Shown here piece after piece: positions 1 through 11,003 of a stretch of 64,000 bases of DNA (position 1 is its first letter; each line of letters opens with the position of its first letter). Source of the DNA: Hoylesella shahii DSM 15611 = JCM 12083 (lineage in GTDB: Bacteria; Bacteroidota; Bacteroidia; Bacteroidales; Bacteroidaceae); assembly GCF_000613445.1 (NCBI RefSeq), contig NZ_BAIZ01000010.1, positions 1-64,000 on the forward strand, read 5' to 3'. The position numbers and the translations under genes were made by a program. A model generated the notes under the pieces. The model saw only the letters and a program-made list of their open reading frames with translations, did no database searches and was not told the origin of the DNA.

Positions 1-161
1 AAAAACAGCCACAACAGAGAATAGCAAGGACAAAAGACACGCGACCAAACCATAAAAAGCGCAAAGAATGCACGGCAGAGAATAGAGAGAACAACAGCTA
101 AATCCCAACCATCGAACACGCCACGAGAAGCACAAAGCAGAAATAAAAGCTATAAAAAACG

Positions 162-193
162 AAAAGGGATGCACCATCAGGCACATCCCTTTT
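162..193 (-). terminator. Rho-independent terminator of the OmpA-like gene
   Basis: A perfect 10-bp stem, AAAAGGGATG at 162-171 against CATCCCTTTT at 184-193, encloses a 12-base loop. Read on the minus strand it is followed by CGTTTTTTATAG. It lies about 55 bases past the stop codon of the OmpA-like gene. Confidence 0.85.
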
Positions 194-246
194 TGTATCG
201 TTTCTAGCTACCGAGGTTAATCGGCAAGCAAGATTTCAGCGCTTTA

Positions 247-1398
247 TTATTCAGCAATTTGAACAGTAGCACGACGGTTGAACGAGATAGGAGACAAATC
301 GTCTACACCACCCTTACCAACAGTTGAAATCTTATCGCGGCTTACACCCATCTTAACGAGTTCGTTAGCAACGGTCTCAGCACGCTTGTCAGACAATGCT
401 TGGTTGATGCTAGGAGTACCAGTAGCGCTGTCAGCATAACCAACAACGTTGATGTTAGAGTTGTTCTCCTTAGCGTACTTAGCAACAGCTTGAACGTTAA
501 CAAGGTCTTTTTGCGAAGCAATGTTTGTCTTGTTGATGTTGAAGAATACAGAAACCGGTGTGGTAACAAATTCCTTGATGGTCTTTGTTTCAGCAGGTTG
601 TTGGTTAGCCAACATATTCTTCAAACGAGCGTTTTCAGAAGCTGCATCGTTCAACTGAGCGTTAAGCGCGTCCATTTGAGCTTGAGAAAGAGCCTTCAAA
701 GCATCTACGTCTGGAGTTTTGTTCCATGTAGACTTGCCCAAGTTGAAGGTAAGACCTAGCTCAGCGTAGAGCAAGTTGTCTTTATCTTCCCATCCGCGGT
801 TGTAATGAACATTGCTAAGCGTGTTGCCTTGGTAGCCGTCCATGTCTTCTTCGAAGCGATTCCAGCCAAGTTCCACGTTGATAGCAAGCTTATCGCATAC
901 GCGGAAAGTGTTAAGAACACCAACAGTAAGGTTCATCGAATAGAGGTTGTGAGTCATTGTACGACCCATACCACCACCGAAGAAAGGAATAACATTCCAA
1001 ACACGATTAGGATTGTAACCCAATACCATGTTGCTTACGTTCAACAGAACGTGTTCGTTCAAGTTCCAGAACTTGTTAGGACGATCTTGGCCGTCAACAA
1101 CCGACTTACCCCAAACTCCTTGCAGTTTGGTACGCAAACCGATGCCAGGAGTAAACCACTTACCTACAGCTACAGAAGCACCAGGACCTGAACGGAACTT
1201 TTTGAATGGGCTTGTTGACAGGCTCTTTCCATGTTCTTCGTCTGAATACCATGCGTTCCAGTCGCCACCAACTTGGATAAACCAGTTGCTCCAGAAAGAG
1301 TTGGTTGCCACGCTATACTTTTGTACGGGGTCTGAATCCTGCGCCATTGATGCTGTTGAAACACCAGCAAGCGCCAATACAATCAATAATTTTTTCAT
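247..1398 (-). CDS. OmpA-family outer membrane protein
   Basis: Predicted outer-membrane barrel with a periplasmic peptidoglycan-binding domain, which tethers the outer membrane to the wall. The 383-residue protein starts with a signal peptide (MKKLLIVLALAGVSTASMAQ). A barrel-like region rich in aromatic and Gly residues runs to about residue 230. A short helical stretch with heptad-like spacing (LNAQLNDAASENARLKNML) leads into a C-terminal OmpA domain from about residue 255, with NVVGYADS and LSDKRAETV. The frame stays open 40 codons further upstream, but that part covers the promoter. ATG at 1398 is chosen because a signal peptide begins there and a TAACTTTG box lies about 65 bases upstream. 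The gene is monocistronic, with its own promoter and terminator. The family assignment is firm; which OmpA paralogue it is cannot be told. Confidence 0.93.
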   Translation of the reverse strand: MKKLLIVLALAGVSTASMAQDSDPVQKYSVATNSFWSNWFIQVGGDWNAWYSDEEHGKSLSTSPFKKFRSGPGASVAVGKWFTPGIGLRTKLQGVWGKSVVDGQDRPNKFWNLNEHVLLNVSNMVLGYNPNRVWNVIPFFGGGMGRTMTHNLYSMNLTVGVLNTFRVCDKLAINVELGWNRFEEDMDGYQGNTLSNVHYNRGWEDKDNLLYAELGLTFNLGKSTWNKTPDVDALKALSQAQMDALNAQLNDAASENARLKNMLANQQPAETKTIKEFVTTPVSVFFNINKTNIASQKDLVNVQAVAKYAKENNSNINVVGYADSATGTPSINQALSDKRAETVANELVKMGVSRDKISTVGKGGVDDLSPISFNRRATVQIAE

Positions 1399-1463
1399 AA
1401 CTAATTTTATTAATAAGCAAAAATATCTTCTCTCTATAATTCTGTACCTACCTAAATACAATG

Positions 1464-1505
1464 CAAAGTTAGTGATAATTTTCTTTATTTTTTCATGACA
1501 AGCAA
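1464..1505 (-). promoter_or_regulatory. Bacteroidetes-type promoter of the OmpA-like gene
   Basis: On the minus strand TAACTTTG (1464-1471) matches the TAnnTTTG -7 box. TTG triplets at 1499-1501 and 1503-1505 could serve as the -33 element, with spacing slightly longer than usual. The predicted leader is about 60 bases. Confidence 0.6.
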
Positions 1506-1588
1506 TGAAAAAATGCATTTTAACTAACTTTATACCGAAAACTTGATTTATCTCAAATCTGCAAAAATACTTTCTTGAACATTAAAAT

Positions 1589-1637
1589 AAGCCTTTGAAG
1601 TTCGGCAACTTGGAGTCACCCTTAAACTCAAAGGCTT
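1589..1637 (-). terminator. Terminator after mutL
   Basis: AAGCCTTTGA (1589-1598) and TCAAAGGCTT (1628-1637) form a perfect 10-bp stem with a 29-base loop. On the minus strand it is followed by ATTTTAATG. It sits 22 bases past the mutL stop. The long loop and weak U-tract keep confidence moderate. Confidence 0.6.
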
Positions 1638-1659
1638 GACTATTAGCAAGATATAAGCA

Positions 1660-3480
1660 TCAACGAAATTGTTGTTCCAATTCGTCTTGCGACAAAATGA
1701 CCAAAATTTTCTGCCCATTAGGCGTATAGTTCACATTGGGACATGCGAAGAGCGCATTGACTAAATTCTCCATCTCGTCGTTACCAAGAACCTGTCCGTA
1801 GGGCAAAGCAGCGTTGCGAGCAAGACTTAAAGCCAGTGCTTCATTGATTTCGTCGCGCAATCCGACACCCTTTTCCATAGCTGTTACAACCATGTCGCGT
1901 ATCATTTCTATGGGATTGATGCCTTCAAGACCAGCGGGGATGGCATTAACGGCATAATTGCGCGCACCGAGATCGGTTAGTTCGAAGCCCAATCCCTCCA
2001 AATCGGACATGATTTTTTGCGCCATCAGGTCTTCGGTGGCTGTAAATTGCACCACTTCTGGAAACATCACCTTTTGAGAAGTGCCTGAACGCTGCGCCAC
2101 CTGACGAAGATATTGTTCGAAAAGTATCCGTATATGCGCCCGATGTTGGTCGATTACCATCAGTCCAGATTTAACGGCGGTCATCACATAACGCCCTTTA
2201 TATTGGTAATGTGCAGGCGATTTATCTTCGATTATTCCGCTCGCTGTTGGCTCGCTTGGGGTCTCTGTTTCGGGAAAGAGACTCAAATCGGGCTTTTCTT
2301 CAGTCTGCAAACCTGCATAAAGGTCGTCCCACCTACTGCTATTCTTTGCTTGTAGTGCAGATTGAGGTGTGTCGTCGAAGGGATTGTAATGCGGATTATA
2401 GTTCACCTTGGGCGCAGGAGCGCTTTCATTGGGATTGAAGACGGGGATGTCTGGGCGTCCTTCGGTGTCGAAATCAATTGTAGGAACATCATTAAACAAG
2501 CCCACAGCCTCGCGCACAGAAGCCGAAAGGATTTGCCAAACGGCTTGTTCATTCTCGAATTTTATCTCGGTCTTGGTGGGATGTATGTTTACATCAATAT
2601 CTTCGGGGTTCACTTCGAAGTAAATAAAATAAGGCACTTGTTCGCCTTGAGGTACAAGTCGTTCGAAAGGTTGCATCACAGCCTTATTAAAATAAGGGTG
2701 TTTCATATAGCGCCCGTTAACAAAAAAATACTGATGTGCGCCTTTTTTTCGCGACGATTCGGGTTTACCCACAAAGCCATGTACCTTGCATATAGACGTT
2801 TCTACGTTGAACGAAAGCAGGTCTTGACTGATGCGCTTACCGAAAACATCTACAATACGCTGCTTAAGTACAACTGCTGGAAGATTGAATACCTCAGTGC
2901 CATTGCTACGAAGGGTAAACGTAATGTCGGGATAAACAAGGGCTATACGCTCGAAGGCGGTGATAATATGATTTAGTTCGGTGGCGTTAGACTTGAGAAA
3001 CTTTCGCCTGGCGGGGATATTAAAGAAGAGATTTTCGATAACAAAGTTACTGCCTACGGGACAAGCACAGGGTTCTTGTCCGGTGAACTGCGACCCAGAG
3101 ATAGACAACGCCGTACCAATCTCTTCGTTGGCAAGACGTGTTTTGAGTTCCACTTGTGCCACTGCAGCTATAGAAGCCAAAGCTTCACCCCTAAAACCCA
3201 TTGTGTTAAGGGCGAAAAGGTCGGATGCCTGACGTATCTTTGATGTGGCATGGCGTTCGAAAGCTAGTCGCGCATCGGTTTCAGACATGCCTCTACCGTT
3301 GTCTATTACCTGCACTTGGGTTTTACCTGCATCGACAACGTTCACATCAATACGGGTTGCACCAGCGTCAACAGCATTCTCAACCAACTCTTTAATAATG
3401 GAGGCTGGTCTTTGTATTACCTCGCCGGCGGCTATTTGATTGGCCACCGAGTCGGGTAAAAGTTGTATTATGTCGCTCAT
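1660..3480 (-). CDS. mutL: DNA mismatch repair protein MutL
   Basis: MutL couples mismatch recognition by MutS to strand incision and removal. The 606-residue protein has the GHKL ATPase core: the helix with [24 protein letters not shown] and [13 protein letters not shown], all within about the first 110 residues. A transducer domain follows, then a variable linker (about 350-410) and a C-terminal dimerisation domain. At residues 444-446 is DQH, but the metal-binding motif reads [12 protein letters not shown], so the first Glu of the usual DQHAxxExxxxE is Ile. Near the end [11 protein letters not shown] stands where endonuclease-type MutLs have CPHGRP. Nicking activity may be absent. Start: ATG at 3480 follows GGAGAA; 15 further in-frame codons upstream look non-coding. 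It is the last gene of the guaB-side operon. Confidence 0.95.
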   Translation of the reverse strand: MSDIIQLLPDSVANQIAAGEVIQRPASIIKELVENAVDAGATRIDVNVVDAGKTQVQVIDNGRGMSETDARLAFERHATSKIRQASDLFALNTMGFRGEALASIAAVAQVELKTRLANEEIGTALSISGSQFTGQEPCACPVGSNFVIENLFFNIPARRKFLKSNATELNHIITAFERIALVYPDITFTLRSNGTEVFNLPAVVLKQRIVDVFGKRISQDLLSFNVETSICKVHGFVGKPESSRKKGAHQYFFVNGRYMKHPYFNKAVMQPFERLVPQGEQVPYFIYFEVNPEDIDVNIHPTKTEIKFENEQAVWQILSASVREAVGLFNDVPTIDFDTEGRPDIPVFNPNESAPAPKVNYNPHYNPFDDTPQSALQAKNSSRWDDLYAGLQTEEKPDLSLFPETETPSEPTASGIIEDKSPAHYQYKGRYVMTAVKSGLMVIDQHRAHIRILFEQYLRQVAQRSGTSQKVMFPEVVQFTATEDLMAQKIMSDLEGLGFELTDLGARNYAVNAIPAGLEGINPIEMIRDMVVTAMEKGVGLRDEINEALALSLARNAALPYGQVLGNDEMENLVNALFACPNVNYTPNGQKILVILSQDELEQQFR

Positions 3481-3564
3481 TGATTGTTTCTCCTTATATA
3501 TAATGGTGTGTCTACATAGGCACATAACAAAAAGTGCACAAGACTTTGCAGCAAATTTCCCCCT

Positions 3565-3867
3565 TTAAGCACCAAATAGTTTTAACAGCACATAGCCCAT
3601 GAAGAGTAATAAGGCCACAAATAAGAACACCCTGCTACCTAATGCCACATCATAAGCTGCTCCGCGACGATGCAAATGGCTATTGTGCGGGGTGAATGCG
3701 CCACGAAAGCGATCGGCATCTCTAGGCAAATCCTCTACTTGGGAGTGTTCTGTGGCTTGTTCTAAGCTCGTTTTCGCACGCTGTTCTATTTCCTCCAACC
3801 GCTGTTTACGGTCGTTGGCGTAGATATATTCATGATGAAACCTGCGCGGACTGCGCATTGAAAACAT
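3565..3867 (-). CDS. Small membrane-anchored protein between OstA and MutL
   Basis: No function recognised. The product (about 100 residues from ATG 3867) is basic at its N-terminus (RSPRRFHHEYIYANDRKQR), has a charged helical stretch (EEIEQRAKTSLEQATE), and ends in one hydrophobic segment (VFLFVALLLFMGYVLLKLFG) that should anchor it in the inner membrane with the charged part in the cytoplasm. The frame is open back to a GTG at 4002, only 17 bases from the OstA gene, but that extension is rich in Cys and Leu and looks non-coding. ATGs at 3873, 3867 and 3858 are the plausible starts. It lies in the tight OstA-to-MutL operon. That it is a real gene is likely; the start is uncertain. Confidence 0.7.
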   Translation of the reverse strand: MFSMRSPRRFHHEYIYANDRKQRLEEIEQRAKTSLEQATEHSQVEDLPRDADRFRGAFTPHNSHLHRRGAAYDVALGSRVFLFVALLLFMGYVLLKLFGA

Positions 3868-4019
3868 TCCCATAAGTGCGATATTCTTTTGTGATAAGTC
3901 AAGAAAGGATGCGCTTTTTGCCCAATTGCAGTGCAGCAAGACAAGCAAAGGACACGGTATTGAAAGCCAGTTGAGGGCGAAAAGTTCCACGCTATTGTCC
4001 ACCTAACGGACTAGTTGGT

Positions 4020-5876
4020 TTAGCCTTTGGCTGCGGTTTTCTTTGTTGTAGATGAAGTGCTACTCTTCTTTTTAGTCGTCTTGGCATTAGATGCTGAGGC
4101 AGATTTAGCCTTTGCAGCAGCCGAGCCATCAGTCTTTACGGCGTCAACGATTTTCTCATCAGCAACATTTCCCGTGGCTTGCGTTGGCACTTGAGCATTA
4201 GACTGCTTAGTTCCATCCGCATCGTTGAGTCGTTGTTTGGGCAGCGTTCGGGGCTGTACCTTTTTCAATTCGCTTCCTGCAGCCTTCGGACGCCACTCAA
4301 AGAGGTCGTCTTTATTTAAAGGTCGCACATAATCGAACCATCCAAAAGCCTCCAGCTTCTCTTTACCGGGTGGTATTTGAGACATTGGGTAGAGCGTAGC
4401 TTCAAACCTACAAGTCCATATTTTCTGCAATTGTCGTTCGGCAGAAATAAACATTCGCATTGTGTCTGTTTCGAGATAGTTCAGTCCAATGAGTGTACTA
4501 TCCTTATCATCTACCGAAAAATAGATAGAACGAACATTGCTAACGGCATCGTTACGGCGCACGTTTCCATCAATAAAATAAGCAAACATGTCTTTAGACG
4601 ACAGCTGATTGAAGTGCACCGAGTCGGGCATTTGCTCCACAGAGAGTGCTTGCCCCAGCACGTGAGCCTCTTTAACGGTGCTATCTTGCATGTAGATTTT
4701 GATTACTTCTCCCAGCAATTGTCGGTTAGCATTCCAAACAATGGGGTCGCGATACATGGTAAGACACGAGTCTTTTGAGTTAGCCACCATCGAGTCGCAC
4801 ACAGCTTGCACGTCTTGTCGATAGGCTCGTACATGCTTAAAGCAATGAGCCATGCGATAAACCGAGTCGGTATTGATGTTGTAAGTAAAGAACTTCACCG
4901 AGTCGGCATGTACATACAGCGTATCTTTTTGCGAATAATCTTTGGCCAAGAGCTTACCAGTAGCCCACCCTACGCCCGTTTTTTCGTTGTATTTAAAGCG
5001 CTGACACAACAGGCTATTTTTGTTTTTCTTATCTACATATACCACATCTCCATAGCCTTCGCTTTGTCCAGTCTTATCGTCATAATAAAGACTGTCGCCC
5101 GTAATGGTTTTGTCTTTGTCGTTAACTGTTGAGCGACCGTACAGCGTTGACATGCTTGTTTTGGTGTTTAGATAGCCATCGCGGGTTTCAATCACCCCTG
5201 TTTTGGAGGTTATTTGCGATGGCCCGAGCACGTGCGCCATAGAGGTTAGGGTGTTATATTGCAAGGTGTCGGTGGTGATAATGCGGTCGTTCTCTATCAT
5301 CTTTACATTATAATAGAACACCGCTTCTCGCGTTTGGGTGTTATATTGCCCCCAGTCGGCCACCAGTTTTTGGTTCTTATCGGTGAGCGTTCCCCCTTCA
5401 AAGAAGTAGGCGTTGTTATAAAGTCGGTCGTAATTAAGACTATCTGTGTTGAGCGTTTGCCCTCTATGTTTTAGCCAAACGTTTTTCCGAGCCTCCATTA
5501 ACTGCGCTTGACCATCGTAATATGCCCTCTCGCAGGTAAGCGAAAGGGTGTCGCCTTGCACCATTCTCACATGTCCGAAGGCTCGAAACGAGTTTGTTTG
5601 CTGATAGAAATACGCGCTATCGCACCACATTTTCGCCCCTTTGTGCATGAATTGCACATTTCCTTTCACGATTTGTGCATCTGGAACGAGGCCATATTGG
5701 TCGTAGCGCAACTCATCAGAGTGCACTAGATACACGCGATCGTCGGTCTTCGGCGCAGTTTTCACCTTCTTTTGGGCTAGTGCTGGCAGCAGACTTAGTA
5801 CAAAAAGGCATAGAAGCGCCCACAGAGCGCCACTATGCCAATCGCCATTAGATGTCGATATCGTTTTTAATCTCAT
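4020..5876 (-). CDS. OstA/LptA-like periplasmic protein
   Basis: OstA/LptA-like domains form beta-jellyroll bridges that carry lipopolysaccharide across the periplasm. This 618-residue protein has an N-terminal signal segment (ALWALLCLFVLSLLPALAQ, about 17-35). A repeated OstA-like fold follows in which short strands recur around phrases such as VKGNVQFMHKGAKMWCDSA and LTDKNQKLVADWGQYN (about 50-330). The tail is a low-complexity Ser/Thr/Lys/Ala stretch. It is far longer than E. coli LptA (under 200 residues), as is usual for the Bacteroidales version. Its ATG overlaps the stop of the upstream SurA-like gene by 4 bases (ATGA), implying coupled translation with an outer-membrane chaperone. A role in LPS export is inferred from family and context. 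Confidence 0.85.
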   Translation of the reverse strand: MRLKTISTSNGDWHSGALWALLCLFVLSLLPALAQKKVKTAPKTDDRVYLVHSDELRYDQYGLVPDAQIVKGNVQFMHKGAKMWCDSAYFYQQTNSFRAFGHVRMVQGDTLSLTCERAYYDGQAQLMEARKNVWLKHRGQTLNTDSLNYDRLYNNAYFFEGGTLTDKNQKLVADWGQYNTQTREAVFYYNVKMIENDRIITTDTLQYNTLTSMAHVLGPSQITSKTGVIETRDGYLNTKTSMSTLYGRSTVNDKDKTITGDSLYYDDKTGQSEGYGDVVYVDKKNKNSLLCQRFKYNEKTGVGWATGKLLAKDYSQKDTLYVHADSVKFFTYNINTDSVYRMAHCFKHVRAYRQDVQAVCDSMVANSKDSCLTMYRDPIVWNANRQLLGEVIKIYMQDSTVKEAHVLGQALSVEQMPDSVHFNQLSSKDMFAYFIDGNVRRNDAVSNVRSIYFSVDDKDSTLIGLNYLETDTMRMFISAERQLQKIWTCRFEATLYPMSQIPPGKEKLEAFGWFDYVRPLNKDDLFEWRPKAAGSELKKVQPRTLPKQRLNDADGTKQSNAQVPTQATGNVADEKIVDAVKTDGSAAAKAKSASASNAKTTKKKSSTSSTTKKTAAKG

Positions 5877-7324
5877 TTAATCCATCCCTGATATTCAAAG
5901 TCGCAGTTCTTATAACGGTCGTCCATGCGCACGTAAGTCTGCTTAATTTTGTTCACAACCCAGTTGTGTAGTTTCTTTTCACGCTCCTTTGCAAGCACCA
6001 CATTCTTCATTTCTTGGAAGTCTTCTGTGATGGTTGCGCGGTGTTCGTCTACCCTATTCTTCAATTTAATGATAGCCACAACGGTTTTACCGCGAGCGTT
6101 TGTCATTTGGAAAGGTTTGGATATATCGCCCACTTTCATTCCTTCCACTTCGCGAGCCACCTCGGTTGGCAGGTCGCCCATACGAAACTTCGACGTTAGC
6201 GAGCGCGTTTCGCGGTCTGTATAGGCCATCAGTCCATGGTTGTTCTTGGTGTCTTTATCCTCAGAAATAAAAGTTGCACCCTCTTCGAAGGTGAATTTAC
6301 CAGCTTTGATATCGGAAGCAATAGAGTCGAGTCGCGCCTTAGAGCGGTCGATATCGTCTTGCGAGATATGCGGTTTCAATAGGATGTGGCGCACATTCAC
6401 CTTATCACCGCGTTTGTCTATCAGCTGTATGATGTGATAACCAAACTCAGTTTCAACGATTTTTGAAATTTTATTGGGGTCGGTGAGATTGAAAGCCACC
6501 GCTGCAAACGTGGGGTCGAAGGCCGCCCTACCCGTGTATCCCAGTTCGCCGCCTTGTCTTGACGAGCCTGGGTCTTCAGAATAGAGGCGCGCAAGGGTTG
6601 CAAAAGTAGTCTCCCCCTTAGTTACGCGGTCGGTATATTCGCGCAATTGGTCTTTAATACGATTCACTTCCTCGGTTTTCACCTTAGGATTTTGAGTAAT
6701 AATTTCCACTTCCACCATTGTAGGTATCATGGGAATGCTGTCTGCGGGTAAGTCTTTAAAGTATTTACGCACATCAGCAGGCGACACTTTTACATCGCTC
6801 ACCAATTTTTCTTTCATCATGGCGATGAGTCGATTGTTCTTATAATCGTCGTGCATCGACTGTCTCATCTCCGAAATGCTTTGTTTTCTATACTCTTCCA
6901 GTTTCTCTTTCGAGCCCACCATTTGTATCCAATAGTTTATTTGCTCTTCAATACCCTGAGAGATTTCCGATTCGCTCACCTCCAAACTGTCGATGGCAGC
7001 TTGGTGTAGGAACAGTTTTTGCACGGCCAACTGTTCGGGAATGGCGCAATCGGGATTACCTTTAAACTTGTGTCCATCGTTTTCGGCTTGCAGACGAGCA
7101 GCCTCAACATCGGATTTAAGTATGGGTTCGTCGCCCACTACCCAGATAACTTCGTCCACCACGCTCGATTCTGGCACAGCAGCTTCGGTCTTTGCAGGAG
7201 TTTTTGTTGCCGTGCTGTCGTTCGGTGCAACCTTAGTTGCCAGTCCTTGCTTAGCATTGGCAGAAATGGCGGCAGTCAAAATCATCGCAGACAAGCCGCA
7301 GAATATCTTTGTTTTGGTTTTCAT
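5873..7324 (-). CDS. SurA-like periplasmic peptidyl-prolyl isomerase
   Basis: Predicted periplasmic chaperone that escorts outer-membrane proteins. The 483-residue protein has a signal peptide (about 1-25), a SurA-type N-terminal helical domain opening with VVDEVIWVVGDEPILKSDV, and two parvulin (PpiC) domains. The first covers about residues 195-305 (GELGYTGRAAFDPTFAAVAF and FGYHIIQLIDKRGDKVNVRH). The second, about 310-420, is less typical. The order signal, SurA_N, PpiC, PpiC matches SurA, hence the call. It follows another parvulin gene after a 30-base gap and overlaps the OstA-like gene by 4 bases, so the three are probably co-expressed as an outer-membrane assembly set. No frameshift seen. 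Confidence 0.9.
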   Translation of the reverse strand: MKTKTKIFCGLSAMILTAAISANAKQGLATKVAPNDSTATKTPAKTEAAVPESSVVDEVIWVVGDEPILKSDVEAARLQAENDGHKFKGNPDCAIPEQLAVQKLFLHQAAIDSLEVSESEISQGIEEQINYWIQMVGSKEKLEEYRKQSISEMRQSMHDDYKNNRLIAMMKEKLVSDVKVSPADVRKYFKDLPADSIPMIPTMVEVEIITQNPKVKTEEVNRIKDQLREYTDRVTKGETTFATLARLYSEDPGSSRQGGELGYTGRAAFDPTFAAVAFNLTDPNKISKIVETEFGYHIIQLIDKRGDKVNVRHILLKPHISQDDIDRSKARLDSIASDIKAGKFTFEEGATFISEDKDTKNNHGLMAYTDRETRSLTSKFRMGDLPTEVAREVEGMKVGDISKPFQMTNARGKTVVAIIKLKNRVDEHRATITEDFQEMKNVVLAKEREKKLHNWVVNKIKQTYVRMDDRYKNCDFEYQGWIK

Positions 7325-7354
7325 CGTTGTTTAAAATATGTCGTTTTGTTGGTG

Positions 7355-8777
7355 TTAGTGTTTGTTTACGGTTTTGAGTACCGCTTCGTTCACTTCCACC
7401 TTATATTTTTTTCGCAAGTCTTTTACCCATTCTTTTTCGAGCGTTTCTTGGAAATCGGCCACCACGAGGCTCTAACGTCGTCCATTTCTTTAGGCGATTT
7501 AAGTTTTTTCCTACCACGCCCATCACTGGAAATTGGGGATTTTCTTTCACGTTGCCATGTTTTTTAAACACCTCTCTATCAACTAGCGCATTGTCTCCAG
7601 GTTTAAACATGCCTCGTTCTGCCCTTATCCTGACGGTTGAATCATTGTTAAATGCATTTGTCAGGGCTTCGTTCCACTGGTCAAAAGGCAATTTCTTCAC
7701 CATTTTTTTCACCGCTTTAAGGTCGGCTTTTGTTTTAGCGTAGCATGCTATGCCCTTAAATCGAGGTTCATCCCATACATATCGCTTTTTGTTTTTGCTG
7801 AAAAAGTAGCGCAATCCCTCTTCGTCTTTTGCTGCTTTTTCCCAAACGGTGCGGTTACTTATTTCGTAAAGCAACAGTCCGTCGTGATATTCTTGATTGA
7901 GATATTTCAGTGCGGGGTCTTTGGCCTCCATCTCTTGCACGCGTTGCTGTAGCACTTCGGCAGGCGTTTGGGGCGTAGCAGAGGCTTTAGCCAGTTCGTT
8001 CAGTTTGTTATCTACAATCTGTTCGCGCATTCCTGTTTGGTCGATGTAAGCCAGGATGTCGGCCTTTACCGAGTCGTAAGGCAGAAACATGCGACGTTCA
8101 ATCAGTTTGATAACATGATAACCTGCAGGCGAGAGCACCGGTTTGCTTATTTCTCCTTGCTTAAGTGCGAAAGCTGCGTCTTCAAACTCTTTTAATGTTT
8201 GTCCCTTTTGCAGCCAAGGCAGTTCGCCACCATGCTGTGCCGAGCCTTTATCGTCAGACAATTTACGAGCCAATTCGCCAAAGTTAGCACCACGTTTAAG
8301 TGCCTGATAGACGGAGTCGATGCGCAGTTGAGCACGTTGCTGAACTGATTTCGAAGCCTTTTGAGGCAACAGCAGCATGATATGAGCCACCCTCACCTGT
8401 CCGCCTTGTGCGTCGATGCGCTGCCTAGTCTCTTCGTACATCTCTCTAGCCAGCTTTTCTACGTCGGCATTAGTAACAAACGAAGGTCTCACCTGCTGGT
8501 CGCGATAACTCAGAAACTCGTCTTTGAAAGCTTGCATAGTGTCGAGGCGTGCAGCCAAGGCTGCTTCCACCTTAAGCCTATAGTTCACAAAGAGGTCTAC
8601 ATATTGTGCCACCGTTTTCTTATCGACCACATTTCCAGCATTGTTTTTATTATACGAGTACTCAAATTCCGAACGACTCACAGGCCGTCCGTTAATGGTC
8701 ATAAGGGTGGGGTCGTCTTGGGCGTGGGCCACAAGGGCACCAAACAGCAACGCCGCAAAGAGGGCTCTACATCTCAT
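7355..8777 (-). CDS. PpiC-type peptidyl-prolyl isomerase (two frameshifts near the 3' end)
   Basis: Periplasmic parvulin chaperone of about 474 residues. It has a signal peptide (to about residue 19), a SurA-like N-terminal part (TINGRPVSRSEFEYSYNKNN), and a parvulin domain at about 128-235 (VRVAHIMLLLPQKA, SDDKGSAQHGGELPWL, AGYHVIKLIERR), followed by a long helical C-terminus. The uninterrupted frame ends at 7401 with a basic, meaningless tail. Adding one base near 7499 and one near 7470 restores KSPKEMDDVRA, then LVVADFQETLEKEWVKDLRK, and a stop at 7355. Both defects are missing bases within 40 bases of each other, so sequence error is likelier than decay. It is followed 30 bases later by the SurA-like gene. 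Confidence 0.85.
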
Positions 8778-8799
8778 TAGTTACAGGTTAAGTGGCGAA

Positions 8800-8853
8800 A
8801 ACTTCTCGCCTGCGGGGCGTTGTTGGCACAATAGCCACGCACAACGAGAAGTT
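8800..8853 (-). other. Inverted repeat between guaB and the PpiC gene
   Basis: AACTTCTCG (8800-8808) and CGAGAAGTT (8845-8853) are perfect 9-base inverted repeats around a 36-base loop that can itself pair (GTGGC with GCCAC). It lies in the 103-base gap downstream of guaB. There is no U-tract, so it may be an intercistronic stability or attenuation element rather than a full terminator. Confidence 0.4.
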
Positions 8854-8880
8854 ACACCATATTATATATAGGTTATAAAA

Positions 8881-10383
<1,503 letters not shown>

Positions 10384-10393
10384 TTATTGCATG

Positions 10394-10401
10394 CAAATTT
10401 A
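10394..10401 (-). promoter_or_regulatory. -7 box of the guaB promoter
   Basis: On the minus strand TAAATTTG at 10401-10394 matches TAnnTTTG. The guaB ATG is 29 bases downstream. A well-spaced TTTG -33 element is not obvious. Confidence 0.55.
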
Positions 10402-10965
10402 GCAATAAATTTTCACAACACAGATGGTTTGCGTGTTTTTCTTATTTATTAAGTCAAGTTCAATTAAATAACATGCTTCTGCTGATGCTTCTGCTCTTGG
10501 CTCATAAAGGGGTTGGTTTGAATAAAAAAACACCTATCTAACACCGCCACCCACTCCCCTACTCCCCTCTCGTTTCTATCTGATTTATAGCTATTTTATG
10601 GTCTCTTTTCTTCACCACGCATGCCCTCCTGGTGGGCTTTTCGCTGACATGGCAATCTTTTCTTTCTGTCCATGCTTTGTCTTACTCATTGTTTAGGACT
10701 TTTTCCACTACCGCTGTGCTATGCTATTAAAAGCTTTAACTAGGGTAAGCGCTTTATCTCGCAAGTGGCGCACATTCCTCATTCATCGCATTAAGCATGC
10801 GTTTTAACCTAGGGTTGCACAACTAGAAGTAGAAACTGAGCGCAAAACGCTACAAAACGAACACTTTAAAACTGGCAACACATCACGCTGTGCGAATTTT
10901 ATAAGACTCATACGGATTTTAAAAGATTTAAACACCCTAAGCCTTTACGGCTCGTAATTTTTTAT
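10402..10965. other. Divergent intergenic gap without genes
   Basis: About 560 bases between the divergent guaB and endonuclease genes. Apart from the two promoters at its edges I see only a pyrimidine-rich stretch near 10540-10580 and a small hairpin near 10630. No convincing gene, RNA or repeat. Confidence 0.5.
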
Positions 10966-10973
10966 TATATTTG
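10966..10973 (+). promoter_or_regulatory. -7 box of the secreted endonuclease promoter
   Basis: TATATTTG at 10966-10973 is a perfect TAnnTTTG match 30 bases before the ATG at 11004. A TTTA about 18 bases further upstream could stand in for the -33 element. Confidence 0.65.
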
Positions 10974-11003
10974 CATATTGTAAATATCTAAAACATTAAC
11001 AAT

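Noticed and set aside
2362..2976. Plus-strand open frame of about 200 codons inside mutL.
   Set aside because: Antisense to a well conserved domain, without signal, motif or promoter. Long antisense frames are frequent opposite the real genes here.
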